This document shows, piece after piece, positions 28,345-36,723 of a DNA stretch of 63,987 bases. Source of the stretch: Eubacterium sp. ER2 (lineage in GTDB: Bacteria > Bacillota > Clostridia > Lachnospirales > Lachnospiraceae). A program made the position numbers and the translations under genes. The stretch is taken from the NCBI RefSeq assembly GCF_000765215.1, contig NZ_JPJE01000022.1, forward strand, positions 1 to 63,987, in the 5' to 3' direction. The number at the start of each line of letters is the position of its first letter. Position 1 is the stretch's first letter. The notes beneath the pieces were generated by a model that ran no database searches, was not told the origin of the DNA, and saw only the letters and a list, made by a program, of their open reading frames with translations.

Positions 28345-28377
28345 GGGACGTAATACTTTTAAAAAGTATTACGTCCC
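28345..28377. terminator. Long perfect hairpin between rnj and trmR
   Basis: GGGACGTAATACTTTT (28345-28360) is followed immediately by its reverse complement, leaving no loop beyond the central TTAAA. The minus strand after it is AAATTAACG, not a T-run, so it may be a processing site as much as a terminator. Just beyond lies TTACACACCAGTT in two direct copies. Confidence 0.5.
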
Positions 28378-28395
28378 TCTTTACACTTTTTTAAA

Positions 28396-30069
28396 TTATC
28401 TGTCTACATCCATAATTATCGGTAAAATCATGGGTCTTCTCTTTGTTCTCTTCCAGATGAACTCGTTCATCGTGTCGCGGACAACCAGCTTGATCTTGCT
28501 CCAGTCTGCGCCTCTCTGGCGATGGAGACAGTTATCTACCGCGTCCACGAGGACTTTTCTGGCGTCCTCCATCAGCCCTTCTGACTCGCGCACATAGACA
28601 AAGCCGCGGGATACGATATCCGGGCCGGCCAGGAGACGGTTGGTTCTCTTCTCCAGGGTCATGACCACGATGAGGATACCGTCCTCCGCCAGGTGCTGGC
28701 GGTCGCGAAGAACGATATTTCCCACATCGCCAACGCCAAGTCCGTCTACCAGCACTTCGCCGGTGTGGACCTTGTCCACCACCTTGGCCTCCTTGCTATC
28801 AAGCTCCAGCACGTCGCCGGACTGCAGCATAAAGACGTTCTCCTTGGGGATTCCAAGGGACAGTGCCAGGCCCGCGTTAGCCTTCCTGTGGCGGAACTCG
28901 CCGTGGATGGGGATGGCGTACTTTGGTTTCACAAGGGAGTAGATCAGCTTCAGCTCCTCCTGACAGGCATGTCCGGATACGTGGGCATCCTGGAAGATCA
29001 CGTTGGCCCCCTTCTCGGAGAGCTCGTTGATGACCTTGGAGACGGATTTCTCATTTCCCGGAATGGGATTGGAGCTAAAAATAACCGTGTCTCCCGGCAT
29101 AATGGTCACTTTCTTGTGGATGTCCGCCGCCATTCTGGACAGGGCCGCCATGGACTCTCCCTGGCTACCTGTGGTGATGAGCACCGTCTTCTCCGGCGGA
29201 TAGTTCTTCAGCTGGTCGATCTCGATAAGGGTCTTGTCCGGCACGTTCAGGTAACCCAGCTCCTGGGCCGTGGAGATGATGTTCACCATGCTCCGGCCCT
29301 CCACAACCACCTTCCTGTCATACTTGTAGGCAGAATTGATGATCTGCTGCACACGGTCCACATTGGACGCGAAGGTGGCAATGATGATCCTTGTATTCTT
29401 GTACTCGGCGAAGAGGTGGTCAAATGTGCGTCCCACAGTCCGCTCGGACTGGGTAAATCCGGGACGCTCCGCGTTGGTACTGTCCGACATGAGGGCCAGC
29501 ACGCCCTTTTTCCCGATCTCACCAAATCTCTGAAGGTCGATGGCGTCGCCAAAGACCGGTGTGTAGTCCACCTTAAAGTCTCCTGTGTGCACCACAATGC
29601 CCGCCGGCGAGTAGATGGCAAGGGCTGAGGCGTCCTGGATACTGTGGTTTGTCTTGATAAACTCGATTCGGAACTGTCCCAGATTGATGGACTGACCGAA
29701 CCGGACCACCTTTCTCCTTGTGCTCCTCAAAAGATTATGCTCTGTCAGCTTCTTCTCAATGATACCCATTGTCAGCTTTGTAGCGTAAATAGGAAGATTC
29801 ATTTCCCTGAGCACGTAGGAGAGGGCTCCGATGTGGTCCTCATGTCCGTGGGTGATGACAAAGCCCTTGACCTTCTGGATATTGTCCTTCAGATAGGTAA
29901 TATCCGGGATGACCAGGTCAATTCCCAGCATATCGTCCTCCGGGAAGGCCAGACCGCAATCCACCACAATAATACTGTCTCCGTACTCAAAGGCAGTAAT
30001 GTTCATTCCGATCTTTTCCAGGCCTCCGAGCGGAATGATGCGCAGTTTTCCATTGTTTTCTTTTTTCAA
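28396..30069 (-). CDS. rnj: Ribonuclease J
   Basis: Metallo-beta-lactamase/beta-CASP ribonuclease with 5'-3' exo- and endonuclease activity in mRNA turnover and rRNA maturation. The zinc motif is THGHEDHIGAL near residue 74. Other visible parts are MSDSTNAERPGFT, the beta-CASP segment with FSSNPIPGNE, and HVSGHACQEEL. The 557-residue length is normal for a single RNase J. It follows a Fur-family gene on the same strand with a 29-base gap. Confidence 0.97.
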   Translation of the reverse strand: MKKENNGKLRIIPLGGLEKIGMNITAFEYGDSIIVVDCGLAFPEDDMLGIDLVIPDITYLKDNIQKVKGFVITHGHEDHIGALSYVLREMNLPIYATKLTMGIIEKKLTEHNLLRSTRRKVVRFGQSINLGQFRIEFIKTNHSIQDASALAIYSPAGIVVHTGDFKVDYTPVFGDAIDLQRFGEIGKKGVLALMSDSTNAERPGFTQSERTVGRTFDHLFAEYKNTRIIIATFASNVDRVQQIINSAYKYDRKVVVEGRSMVNIISTAQELGYLNVPDKTLIEIDQLKNYPPEKTVLITTGSQGESMAALSRMAADIHKKVTIMPGDTVIFSSNPIPGNEKSVSKVINELSEKGANVIFQDAHVSGHACQEELKLIYSLVKPKYAIPIHGEFRHRKANAGLALSLGIPKENVFMLQSGDVLELDSKEAKVVDKVHTGEVLVDGLGVGDVGNIVLRDRQHLAEDGILIVVMTLEKRTNRLLAGPDIVSRGFVYVRESEGLMEDARKVLVDAVDNCLHRQRGADWSKIKLVVRDTMNEFIWKRTKRRPMILPIIMDVDR

Positions 30070-30098
30070 GCTTACACCTCCATAGGTTTATTTTTCCG

Positions 30099-30560
30099 TT
30101 ATTTTTCTTTTTCACGGCATTTTCTGCACACGCCGTAAAATTTCAGTTCATGGTCAGTCACCTGAAAGCCCGTCTTCTTTTCAATGTAGGCCTCCAGATC
30201 CTCGAGAAGATCGTCTCTGAACGCAGAGACACTTCCGCACTCCGTACAGATCAGGTGATGGTGATGATGACGGTGTCCCTCCTGCTCATCCAGGAAATCA
30301 CCGATCTCATACCGCACGCATCCGTCGTCCAGCATGATCCGATCCACAAGCTGCATGTCCAGGAGAAGCTGGACTGTCCGGTAAATGGTGGCAAGACCGA
30401 TCTCCGGGTAGTCCTCCTTGACCAGCTCAAAGATATCCTCCGCGGTCATATGCTCGTCCCCGTGCTCCGCAAGCACCTGCAGAACAAGAAGCCTCTGATT
30501 GGTCACCTTCAGACCCTTTTCCTTCAGCATCTCTTTGAATTTTTCCTGGCTTATAGACAT
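30099..30560 (-). CDS. Fur-family metalloregulator
   Basis: A 153-residue repressor with the N-terminal winged helix (GLKVTNQRLLVLQVL, DYPEIGLATIYRTVQLL) and a C-terminal metal-binding dimer domain. A histidine-rich stretch HRHHHHH and two CxxC pairs (CTEC, CRKC) provide structural zinc and sensing sites. The sequence does not decide between Fur, Zur and PerR. It sits in the ireB-ruvX-DUF1292-fur-rnj run, six bases after the DUF1292 gene. Confidence 0.92.
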   Translation of the reverse strand: MSISQEKFKEMLKEKGLKVTNQRLLVLQVLAEHGDEHMTAEDIFELVKEDYPEIGLATIYRTVQLLLDMQLVDRIMLDDGCVRYEIGDFLDEQEGHRHHHHHLICTECGSVSAFRDDLLEDLEAYIEKKTGFQVTDHELKFYGVCRKCREKEK

Positions 30561-30566
30561 AGTATA

Positions 30567-30824
30567 TTACCTTTCTATCTCGATATCCTCAAGCAGCTCT
30601 TCGAACACCTTCGACACAGCGGAAAGCTCTGTGTCATCTTCTACGATCTCGTAAATGCTTTCTGTATCTTCTGCCTCTGATCTGTCCTTGAGGATGAGAC
30701 ACTCCGCGTCTCCCTCCTCCGAGTCCGTGACCAGAATGTAGGACGTTCCATTGATAGTCGTCTGCTCCAGGACAAAAAACTCCGCCGTCTCCGCCCCGTC
30801 AGACTGAAATTTGATCTTTTCCAT
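30567..30824 (-). CDS. DUF1292 protein (YrzB-like)
   Basis: Small acidic protein of 85 residues with the DUF1292 pattern (FVLEQTTINGTSYILVTDSEEGDAECLILKD type, residues about 15-45). The start at 30824 is chosen for GAGGTGT seven bases upstream. In Firmicutes it lies regularly between ruvX and downstream genes, as here. The function is unknown. Confidence 0.88.
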   Translation of the reverse strand: MEKIKFQSDGAETAEFFVLEQTTINGTSYILVTDSEEGDAECLILKDRSEAEDTESIYEIVEDDTELSAVSKVFEELLEDIEIER

Positions 30825-30877
30825 TACAATACACCTCAAAAAATCCAGTAGTTTAACGACAGTACTTAAGACAGTAC

Positions 30878-31327
30878 TTAAAGACGGTCCTCTCTAATGG
30901 CCGCCTCATGGTATTTCGAGTCCAGATATCCCTGCAATATAAAAACAGCCGCAATCTTATCAATGTATTTCTTGCGGTCTTCCCTTCTCACGTTGCTCTC
31001 AATTAAAGTCCGCTCTGCTTCTACCGTGGTCAGACGCTCGTCCCACATAATGACCTCAAGGCCGGTACGCTGGCGCAGCATCTCACCGAATTCCAAAGAT
31101 TTTTCCGCCCGATCTCCCACGTCGCTGTTCATGTGGCGCGGCAGTCCGAGTACAATGCTCTCGACCTCATACTCCCGTATCAGCTCCTCGATGCGGGCAC
31201 ACGTCTTTCTAAGCTTGTTCTCATCCTTGCGCCAGATGGTCTCAATCCCCTGTGCTGTAAGACCAAGGGGGTCGCTCACCGCCACTCCCACTGTCTTAGA
31301 GCCGTAGTCCAGTCCCATCACTCTCAT
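30878..31327 (-). CDS. ruvX: Holliday-junction resolvase-like RuvX (YqgF)
   Basis: RNase H-fold protein of the YqgF family, reported to work in 16S rRNA 5' processing and proposed as a Holliday-junction nuclease. The 149-residue chain opens with [19 protein letters not shown], the first acidic catalytic motif. [16 protein letters not shown] and [13 protein letters not shown] carry later motifs. It is six bases from ireB. Confidence 0.95.
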   Translation of the reverse strand: MRVMGLDYGSKTVGVAVSDPLGLTAQGIETIWRKDENKLRKTCARIEELIREYEVESIVLGLPRHMNSDVGDRAEKSLEFGEMLRQRTGLEVIMWDERLTTVEAERTLIESNVRREDRKKYIDKIAAVFILQGYLDSKYHEAAIREDRL

Positions 31328-31333
31328 ACAAAA

Positions 31334-31597
31334 TTATTCCCATCCGTGATACTTGATATACGCTTTCAGCATCTCTTCTACCAGTTCGTCTCTCTCCACC
31401 TTCATGATCAGGCTCCTGGCGCCGTTGTGGCTTGTAATATAAGTAGGATCCCCTGACATGATGTAGCCGACGATCTGGTTGACCGGATTGTAGCCTTTCT
31501 CGCTCAGTGCCTTGTACACAATTTCAAGTATATCTTTTGCCTGAATTTGTGGGCCGCTTTCTACCTGGAAAAACTGGGTGTTGGTTAATTCTTTCAT
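31334..31597 (-). CDS. IreB-family regulatory phosphoprotein
   Basis: An 87-residue DUF965/IreB protein. In Enterococcus IreB is a substrate of the PASTA kinase IreK and affects cephalosporin resistance. Family features here are TQFFQVESGPQIQAKDIL, YNPVNQIVGYIMSGDPTYI and ARSLIMKVERDELVEE. Threonines near the N-terminus are the likely phosphosites by homology. It heads the ireB-ruvX-DUF1292 cluster. Confidence 0.93.
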   Translation of the reverse strand: MKELTNTQFFQVESGPQIQAKDILEIVYKALSEKGYNPVNQIVGYIMSGDPTYITSHNGARSLIMKVERDELVEEMLKAYIKYHGWE

Positions 31598-31654
31598 ATA
31601 CTCACGTCCTCCAAAAATACTTCATATTTATTCTACTCTATTCCATTCTGAAAT

Positions 31655-32989
31655 TCAATGAATTATTTGTAAACGGTTCTCAATTTCTACATTTATCAAC
31701 TGATTTGCCAAATTCTCTGTCGTTTTTTGTCCGACTTTCACATATTCCTTCGTGTGCCCCACCTGGTAAATGCCGTCCTCTCTCTCCACAGCCTCCTCCA
31801 TCAGGACCTCCACGCATTTCCCTATGAGCCGGTCCTCATAGGCCTGCTGTTTGCGTCTTCCCAGGGCAATGAGCTGAGCGCTCCTTGCGTTCTTCACCTG
31901 CTCCGGCACCTGCCCCTCCATGTCGGCTGCCTTTGTCCCCTCCCGGCGGGAGTACTTGAAAATGTGGGTCTCGTAGAAGTCCACCTTATCCACAAAGGCC
32001 ATGGATTGTTCAAACTCCTCCTCGCTCTCCTGGGGGAAGCCCACGATCACGTCCGTGGTCAGAGCCGGGTGGTCAAAATACTTCCGGAGGAGCTGGCATT
32101 TCTCATAATACTCCTCTGTCGTGTACCGCCGGTTCATGCGCCGCAGCGTCTCGTCGCAGCCGCTCTGCAAAGAGAGGTGGAAATGGGGGCAGATCTTGGG
32201 GAGGGAGGCAAGCGTCCGCGCAAATTCCTCCGTGATGATCCGGGGCTCCAGGGAGCCCAGGCGGATCCGGCAGATACCCTCCACCTCGTGGACAGCGCAG
32301 ATGAGGGAGAGAAGGTCCTCCCCCCGGTCCAGATCCAGCCCGTAGGAGCTTAGGTGGATGCCCGTCAGCACCACCTCCTTGTAGCCCTTGTCAGCCAGCG
32401 TGCGCACCTGGTCCACCACGTCCTCCATGCGCCTGCTGCGGACCCGTCCCCTGGCGTAGGGGATGATACAGTAGGAGCAGAACTGGTTGCAGCCGTCCTG
32501 CACCTTGATGTAGGCCCGGGTGTGCTCCCCGGTCCGGGTCAGGCGCAGTTCCTCGTACTCCGGCGTACGGCTGATGTCGATGATGTCTTTTCTGCCCGGG
32601 CCTGTCTTCTCAGCCTCCGCCCCGTCTGTACCGGCCGCCTGTCTCTCCCGGAAAAACTCCTCCAGGATCCGGGCCAGCTCATGCTTTTTGTTGTTCCCGA
32701 TGACAATGTCCACGCAGTCGTCCACTTCCCCTGCCTTGGCCTGGACATAGCAGCCCGCCGCCACCACCACAGCGTCCGGATTCAGCTTCTTGGCCCGGTG
32801 GAGCATCTGGCGGGACTTCCGGTCCGCCATGTTGGTGACCGTGCACGTGTTGATGACGTAGACGTCCGCCCTTTCATTAAAGGACACGATTTCATAGCCG
32901 CTCTGCTCCAGTATTTCCTGCATGGCCTCCGTCTCGTAGGCGTTTACCTTGCATCCCAGATTGTGAAGTGCTGCCTTTTTCATTTCCAA
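31655..32989 (-). CDS. mtaB: tRNA t6A37 methylthiotransferase MtaB
   Basis: Radical-SAM enzyme that adds a methylthio group to t6A37 in tRNA. The 444-residue chain has the N-terminal UPF0004 domain with cluster cysteines (LGCKVNAYE, INTCTVT, AAGCYVQ), the radical-SAM CxxxCxxC (CNQFCSYCIIPYARG near residue 155) and a C-terminal TRAM domain. It lies 57 bases from ireB on the same strand. Confidence 0.95.
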   Translation of the reverse strand: MEMKKAALHNLGCKVNAYETEAMQEILEQSGYEIVSFNERADVYVINTCTVTNMADRKSRQMLHRAKKLNPDAVVVAAGCYVQAKAGEVDDCVDIVIGNNKKHELARILEEFFRERQAAGTDGAEAEKTGPGRKDIIDISRTPEYEELRLTRTGEHTRAYIKVQDGCNQFCSYCIIPYARGRVRSRRMEDVVDQVRTLADKGYKEVVLTGIHLSSYGLDLDRGEDLLSLICAVHEVEGICRIRLGSLEPRIITEEFARTLASLPKICPHFHLSLQSGCDETLRRMNRRYTTEEYYEKCQLLRKYFDHPALTTDVIVGFPQESEEEFEQSMAFVDKVDFYETHIFKYSRREGTKAADMEGQVPEQVKNARSAQLIALGRRKQQAYEDRLIGKCVEVLMEEAVEREDGIYQVGHTKEYVKVGQKTTENLANQLINVEIENRLQIIH

Positions 32990-33078
32990 CCTCTCTTTTC
33001 TTCTGCTCTCTTGTTGCTCTCGTGTAAATTGTTGTATGCTTTAACGAAATTTATCCCAATTCTTTGGCAAATTGTTCC

Positions 33079-33107
33079 TTGACTTTTACACTTTCAGCTC
33101 TTAAGAT
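33079..33107 (+). promoter_or_regulatory. Promoter of the HPr-like gene
   Basis: TTGACT (33079-33084) and TAAGAT (33102-33107), spacer 17. A strong GGAGG precedes the start codon at 33149. Confidence 0.65.
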
Positions 33108-33148
33108 GATTATAGAAACTGATATAAGAAATCAAGGAGGTTATTCCA

Positions 33149-33379
33149 ATGAAAACAGTACAAATTTCTTTAAACTCAATCGACAAAGTAAAATCTTTCG
33201 TAAACGACATCACAAAGTTTGACTATGACTTTGATCTTGTATCCGGAAGATATGTGATCGATGCAAAATCCATCATGGGTATCTTCAGCCTGGATCTGTC
33301 CAAGCCTATCGACCTGAACATCCACGCTGACGCAGGCATCGATGAGGTACTTGAGACTCTGAAGCCCTACCTTGTATAA
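33149..33379 (+). CDS. HPr-like protein lacking the active-site histidine
   Basis: A 76-residue protein of the PTS HPr fold. The regulatory serine region is retained (IDAKSIMGIFSLDL, matching KSIMG around Ser46 of Bacillus HPr). Where HPr has the phospho-accepting IHARPA, this protein reads IDKVKS, so His15 is replaced by Asp and Arg17 is lost. It therefore cannot relay phosphate through the PTS in the usual way. A Crh-like regulatory role through Ser phosphorylation is inferred. It is monocistronic with its own promoter and terminator. Confidence 0.88.
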   Translation: MKTVQISLNSIDKVKSFVNDITKFDYDFDLVSGRYVIDAKSIMGIFSLDLSKPIDLNIHADAGIDEVLETLKPYLV

Positions 33380-33405
33380 TCGGACAGGTTTAAAGCGAAC
33401 ATATG

Positions 33406-33444
33406 AATACGCCGAAATGCGCTGACATTCCGGCGTATTTTTTA
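33406..33444 (+). terminator. Terminator of the HPr-like gene
   Basis: AATACGCCG pairs with CGGCGTATT and is followed by TTTTT. Confidence 0.9.
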
Positions 33445-33475
33445 TTTAACAGGAAACTTTCCGTTCCCTGTTAAA

Positions 33476-33510
33476 CAAAAACGCTCCGGGGGATCCCCTC
33501 CGGGCTCCCC
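33476..33510 (-). terminator. Probable terminator of thiI
   Basis: GC-rich imperfect hairpin (GGAGCCCGGAGG...CCCCCGGAGCG on the minus strand) followed by TTTTTG. A second palindrome (TTTAACAGG / CCCTGTTAAA) lies just beyond. Confidence 0.55.
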
Positions 33511-33522
33511 TGCAGAGCAATG

Positions 33523-34707
33523 CTAGCCCTGCACGTCTATGATCTCCACCGTGTCGATGGCTGTCTGTACCAGCTCGTCGATCTTCTCCGCCAGATTTTC
33601 CTCTGACCTGTGAATGATGTTGATGTTCGGCTTTGTCACCGGATGCTTTGCCACAAAGATGGTGCAGCAGTCCTCAAAGGGCTGTATGGATGTCTCGTAG
33701 GAGCCGATCTTCTCGGACACCTCCACGATCTCCTTCTTGTCAAATCCGATCAGGGGACGGTACACCGGCAGAGTGCACACCTCGTTGGTAGCCGCCAGGC
33801 TCTGCATGGTCTGGCTTGCCACCTGACCGATGCTCTCCCCTGTGATGAGACCCAGGCAGCCGTCCTCCTTCGCAAAATGCTCCGCGATCTTCATCATGTA
33901 CCTTCTCATGATGATGGTCAGCTCATCGTGGGGGCACTGGTCGTAGATGTAGAGCTGGATGTCTGTAAAATTCACCACGTGGAGACGGATGGGACCTGCG
34001 TAGGCTGCGATGATCCTGGCCAGATCCACCACCTTCTCCTTGGCCCGCTCGCTTGTGTAGGGCGGCGCGTGGAAGTAGGTTGCCTCCAGGGCAACGCCCC
34101 TCTTGGCGATCATGTAGCCAGCCACCGGGCTGTCGATTCCGCCGGACAGAAGGAGCATGGCTTTCCCGTTTGTCCCCACAGGCATGCCTCCCGGCCCGGG
34201 AATGATCCTGGAGTAGACGTAGATATCCTCCCTGACCTCGATGTTCAGCATCACATCCGGATGGTGTACATCCACACGGATCCCGGGAAACGCGTCCAGA
34301 ATAGCCTCCCCGATGTCGCAGTTGATCTCCATGGAATTCTTCGGATAATTCTTCCGGCTTCTCCTGGCCTCCACCTTGAAGGTAATGTTTTTGTCCGGGT
34401 ACAGCTCATCCATGTAGGCCACCACGTCTTTTTTCAGCTGCTCAAAGCCCTGGTCCTCAAGCCGCACCACAGGGCAGATGCCCACAATGCCGAAGACTCT
34501 CTGGAGAGCCTCTGTCACCTCGTCATAGTCGTAGGGGCCGTCACAGTCCACATAGATACGGCCTCGCGTCTTATGCACCTTAAAGCTGCCGTCCGCCTCC
34601 CGCAGGGCGTAGCGGATCTGACGCACCAGGGCGTCCTCGAACATATAGCGGTTCTTTCCCTTGATCCCGATCTCACCGTACTTGATCAAAAATGTGTGAA
34701 ATGTCAT
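33523..34707 (-). CDS. thiI: tRNA 4-thiouridine sulfurtransferase ThiI
   Basis: Makes 4-thiouridine at tRNA position 8 and can supply sulfur for thiazole synthesis. The 394-residue chain has the ferredoxin-like and THUMP domains, then the PP-loop SGGIDSPVAGYMIAKRG that adenylates the uridine. No C-terminal rhodanese domain is present, as usual in Firmicutes. It is immediately downstream of a cysteine desulfurase gene, its normal sulfur donor. Confidence 0.96.
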   Translation of the reverse strand: MTFHTFLIKYGEIGIKGKNRYMFEDALVRQIRYALREADGSFKVHKTRGRIYVDCDGPYDYDEVTEALQRVFGIVGICPVVRLEDQGFEQLKKDVVAYMDELYPDKNITFKVEARRSRKNYPKNSMEINCDIGEAILDAFPGIRVDVHHPDVMLNIEVREDIYVYSRIIPGPGGMPVGTNGKAMLLLSGGIDSPVAGYMIAKRGVALEATYFHAPPYTSERAKEKVVDLARIIAAYAGPIRLHVVNFTDIQLYIYDQCPHDELTIIMRRYMMKIAEHFAKEDGCLGLITGESIGQVASQTMQSLAATNEVCTLPVYRPLIGFDKKEIVEVSEKIGSYETSIQPFEDCCTIFVAKHPVTKPNINIIHRSEENLAEKIDELVQTAIDTVEIIDVQG

Positions 34708-34786
34708 GGTTCTTTCCTCTTTTCTTCCTGGTGTGCAGACGAACTGTCCCGGCTGCGGCCCAGGCGCTCCCTATGCGCCTCTGGCA

Positions 34787-35944
34787 TTACCGTCTCGTAT
34801 ATCTGCGCAATACTGGTACTAAATTATATAGGGTTTCCAGCGTATAGTCAATCTCTTCTTCTGTTGTAAATTCTGACATGCTGAAGCGCAGCGTGGCGTC
34901 CAGATACTCCTTCTGTGCCCCGATCCCCTTCAGCACCCCGCTGATGGCCGGGTGGTTGGAGGCGCAGGCTGAGCCGGAGGACACGTAGATGCCCTTCTCC
35001 TCCAGAGCGTGGAGCAGGACCTCGCTCCTCACCCCGGCAAATCCCACGCTGATGATGTGGGGCGCGCTGGTCTCGTCGTAGAGGCCGTGGATGGTGATGT
35101 CATCCAGCTTCTGCACACCGTCTATGAACCGGGCCTTCAGCGCCCGCATCCGGTCCACCTTCTCCTCCAGCCCGTCGTAGATAGTCTTTGCCGCCAGGCC
35201 AAGGCCTGCGATCCCGGGCACGTTCTCCGTCCCGGAGCGGATGTTCTTCTGCTGCTCACCGCCGAAGACGATGGGCTTTATCTTCACCTGCTCGCCGAAG
35301 TAGAGGGCTCCCGTCCCCTTGGGCCCGTGTATCTTGTGGCCGCTTAGGGTGAGCATGTCGATCTTCTCCTTCTTCGGGTAAATCCTGTATTTTCCAAAGC
35401 CCTGGACCGCGTCCACATGGAACAGGATATCCTTATTATAGGCCTTCACCATATCCGCCGCCTGCCGGATGGGCTGCACGGATCCCACCTCGTTGTTCAC
35501 GTACATAATGGACACAAGGATCGTCTCCGGACAGAGGGCCTCCTGCAAAGCCTCCAGCTTCACTCTCCCGTACCGGTCCACCGGCAGGAAGGTGACGCGG
35601 AAATCCTCTTCCTCCTCCAGGTAGCGCATGGTGTTCAGGATCGCCGGGTGCTCGATGGAGGAGGTGATCAGGTGATTCCCCCTGCGCCTGTTGGCCCTGG
35701 CCGCTCCGATAAGGGCCAGGTTGTCGCTCTCCGTGCCGCCGGACGTGAAGACGATCTCCTTGTCCTTCACCTTCAACAGCTTTGCCAGTATTTCCTTTGT
35801 CTCTTTTATATAATGCTCTGCCTGCACTCCCTTGGCGTGCATGGAGGAGGGGTTGCCGTAGTCCTGGCACATGACCTTGCGCACAAGGTCCCCCACGCAG
35901 TCGTAGGCCCGGGTGGTGGCAGAATTGTCAAGATAAACTTCCAT
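34787..35944 (-). CDS. Cysteine desulfurase (NifS/IscS-like, ThiI partner)
   Basis: PLP enzyme that takes sulfur from cysteine. The 385-residue chain has the PLP lysine in TLSGHKIHGPKGTGAL and the catalytic cysteine in SSGSACASN. The start at 35944 (MEVYLDNSATTR) is preferred over a TTG one codon upstream. Being directly ahead of thiI on the same strand, it most likely serves tRNA thiolation (NifZ-like role in Bacillus) and not general Fe-S assembly. Confidence 0.94.
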   Translation of the reverse strand: MEVYLDNSATTRAYDCVGDLVRKVMCQDYGNPSSMHAKGVQAEHYIKETKEILAKLLKVKDKEIVFTSGGTESDNLALIGAARANRRRGNHLITSSIEHPAILNTMRYLEEEEDFRVTFLPVDRYGRVKLEALQEALCPETILVSIMYVNNEVGSVQPIRQAADMVKAYNKDILFHVDAVQGFGKYRIYPKKEKIDMLTLSGHKIHGPKGTGALYFGEQVKIKPIVFGGEQQKNIRSGTENVPGIAGLGLAAKTIYDGLEEKVDRMRALKARFIDGVQKLDDITIHGLYDETSAPHIISVGFAGVRSEVLLHALEEKGIYVSSGSACASNHPAISGVLKGIGAQKEYLDATLRFSMSEFTTEEEIDYTLETLYNLVPVLRRYTRR

Positions 35945-35985
35945 CAAAGATCACTCCTGTACTTTTTACTATTAATTTATGCGCC

Positions 35986-36723
35986 TCAGGGCTCCAGGTG
36001 ATAGCCCAGGATGGCCAGCACCATGAGGGGCGCTGTCTCGGTGCGCAAAATCCGCCTGCCCAGGGTGATGACCCTGGCGCCGGCGGCCAGCGCCTTCTCC
36101 TCTTCCTCTCTCTCAAATCCGCCCTCGGGCCCGATAAAGATGCCCACAGACTGGCCCGGCCGTATCTCCTCAATGACCTTTCGCGTGTAGTCCATGCCCT
36201 CTGCCAGCTCGTAGGGAAAGAGGATCACATCCAGACTGCCCGCCGCCTGCAGGGCCTCGTCAAAGCTGCACACGCTCTTCACCTCCGGGATGATGCCCCG
36301 GCCCGCCTGCTTGGCCGCGCTTTTGGCGATCTCGTTCCACCGCTTTACCTTTTTCTCCGCCTTGGGTCCGTCCAGCTTCACCACGGAGCGCTTCGCCGCC
36401 ACAGGGACCACGCCCCGGGCTCCCAGCTCCACTGCCTTCTGCACCACCAGCTCCATCTTGTCGCTCTTGGGAAGTCCCTGGAAGAGCCAGATGGGGGAGG
36501 GAAGCTCTGTGTCCAGCTCCCTCTCCTCCTCTATCTCAAGCCGGGCCCGGCCCTCCTCGTAGCCTGTGACCTGGCAGATATATTTGCGGTTGTTGCCGTC
36601 GCTGACCTCCAGCCTCTCGCCCTTTTTCATGCGGAGCACATTTTTCATGTGGTTCACATCAGAACCTTCTATATAAATGTATGGCTTTTCCACCTGATCC
36701 GGCGTCACAAAAAAATGCTGCAT
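35986..36723 (-). CDS. rsmE: 16S rRNA (uracil1498-N3)-methyltransferase RsmE
   Basis: SPOUT-class methyltransferase of 245 residues. The N-terminal PUA-like domain (IYIEGSDVNHMKNVLRMKKG) and C-terminal knot motifs (VGIFIGPEGGFEREE, ITLGRRILRTETA) are both clear. Its ATG follows the prmA stop with no gap, so the two are cotranslated. Confidence 0.96.
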   Translation of the reverse strand: MQHFFVTPDQVEKPYIYIEGSDVNHMKNVLRMKKGERLEVSDGNNRKYICQVTGYEEGRARLEIEEERELDTELPSPIWLFQGLPKSDKMELVVQKAVELGARGVVPVAAKRSVVKLDGPKAEKKVKRWNEIAKSAAKQAGRGIIPEVKSVCSFDEALQAAGSLDVILFPYELAEGMDYTRKVIEEIRPGQSVGIFIGPEGGFEREEEEKALAAGARVITLGRRILRTETAPLMVLAILGYHLEP

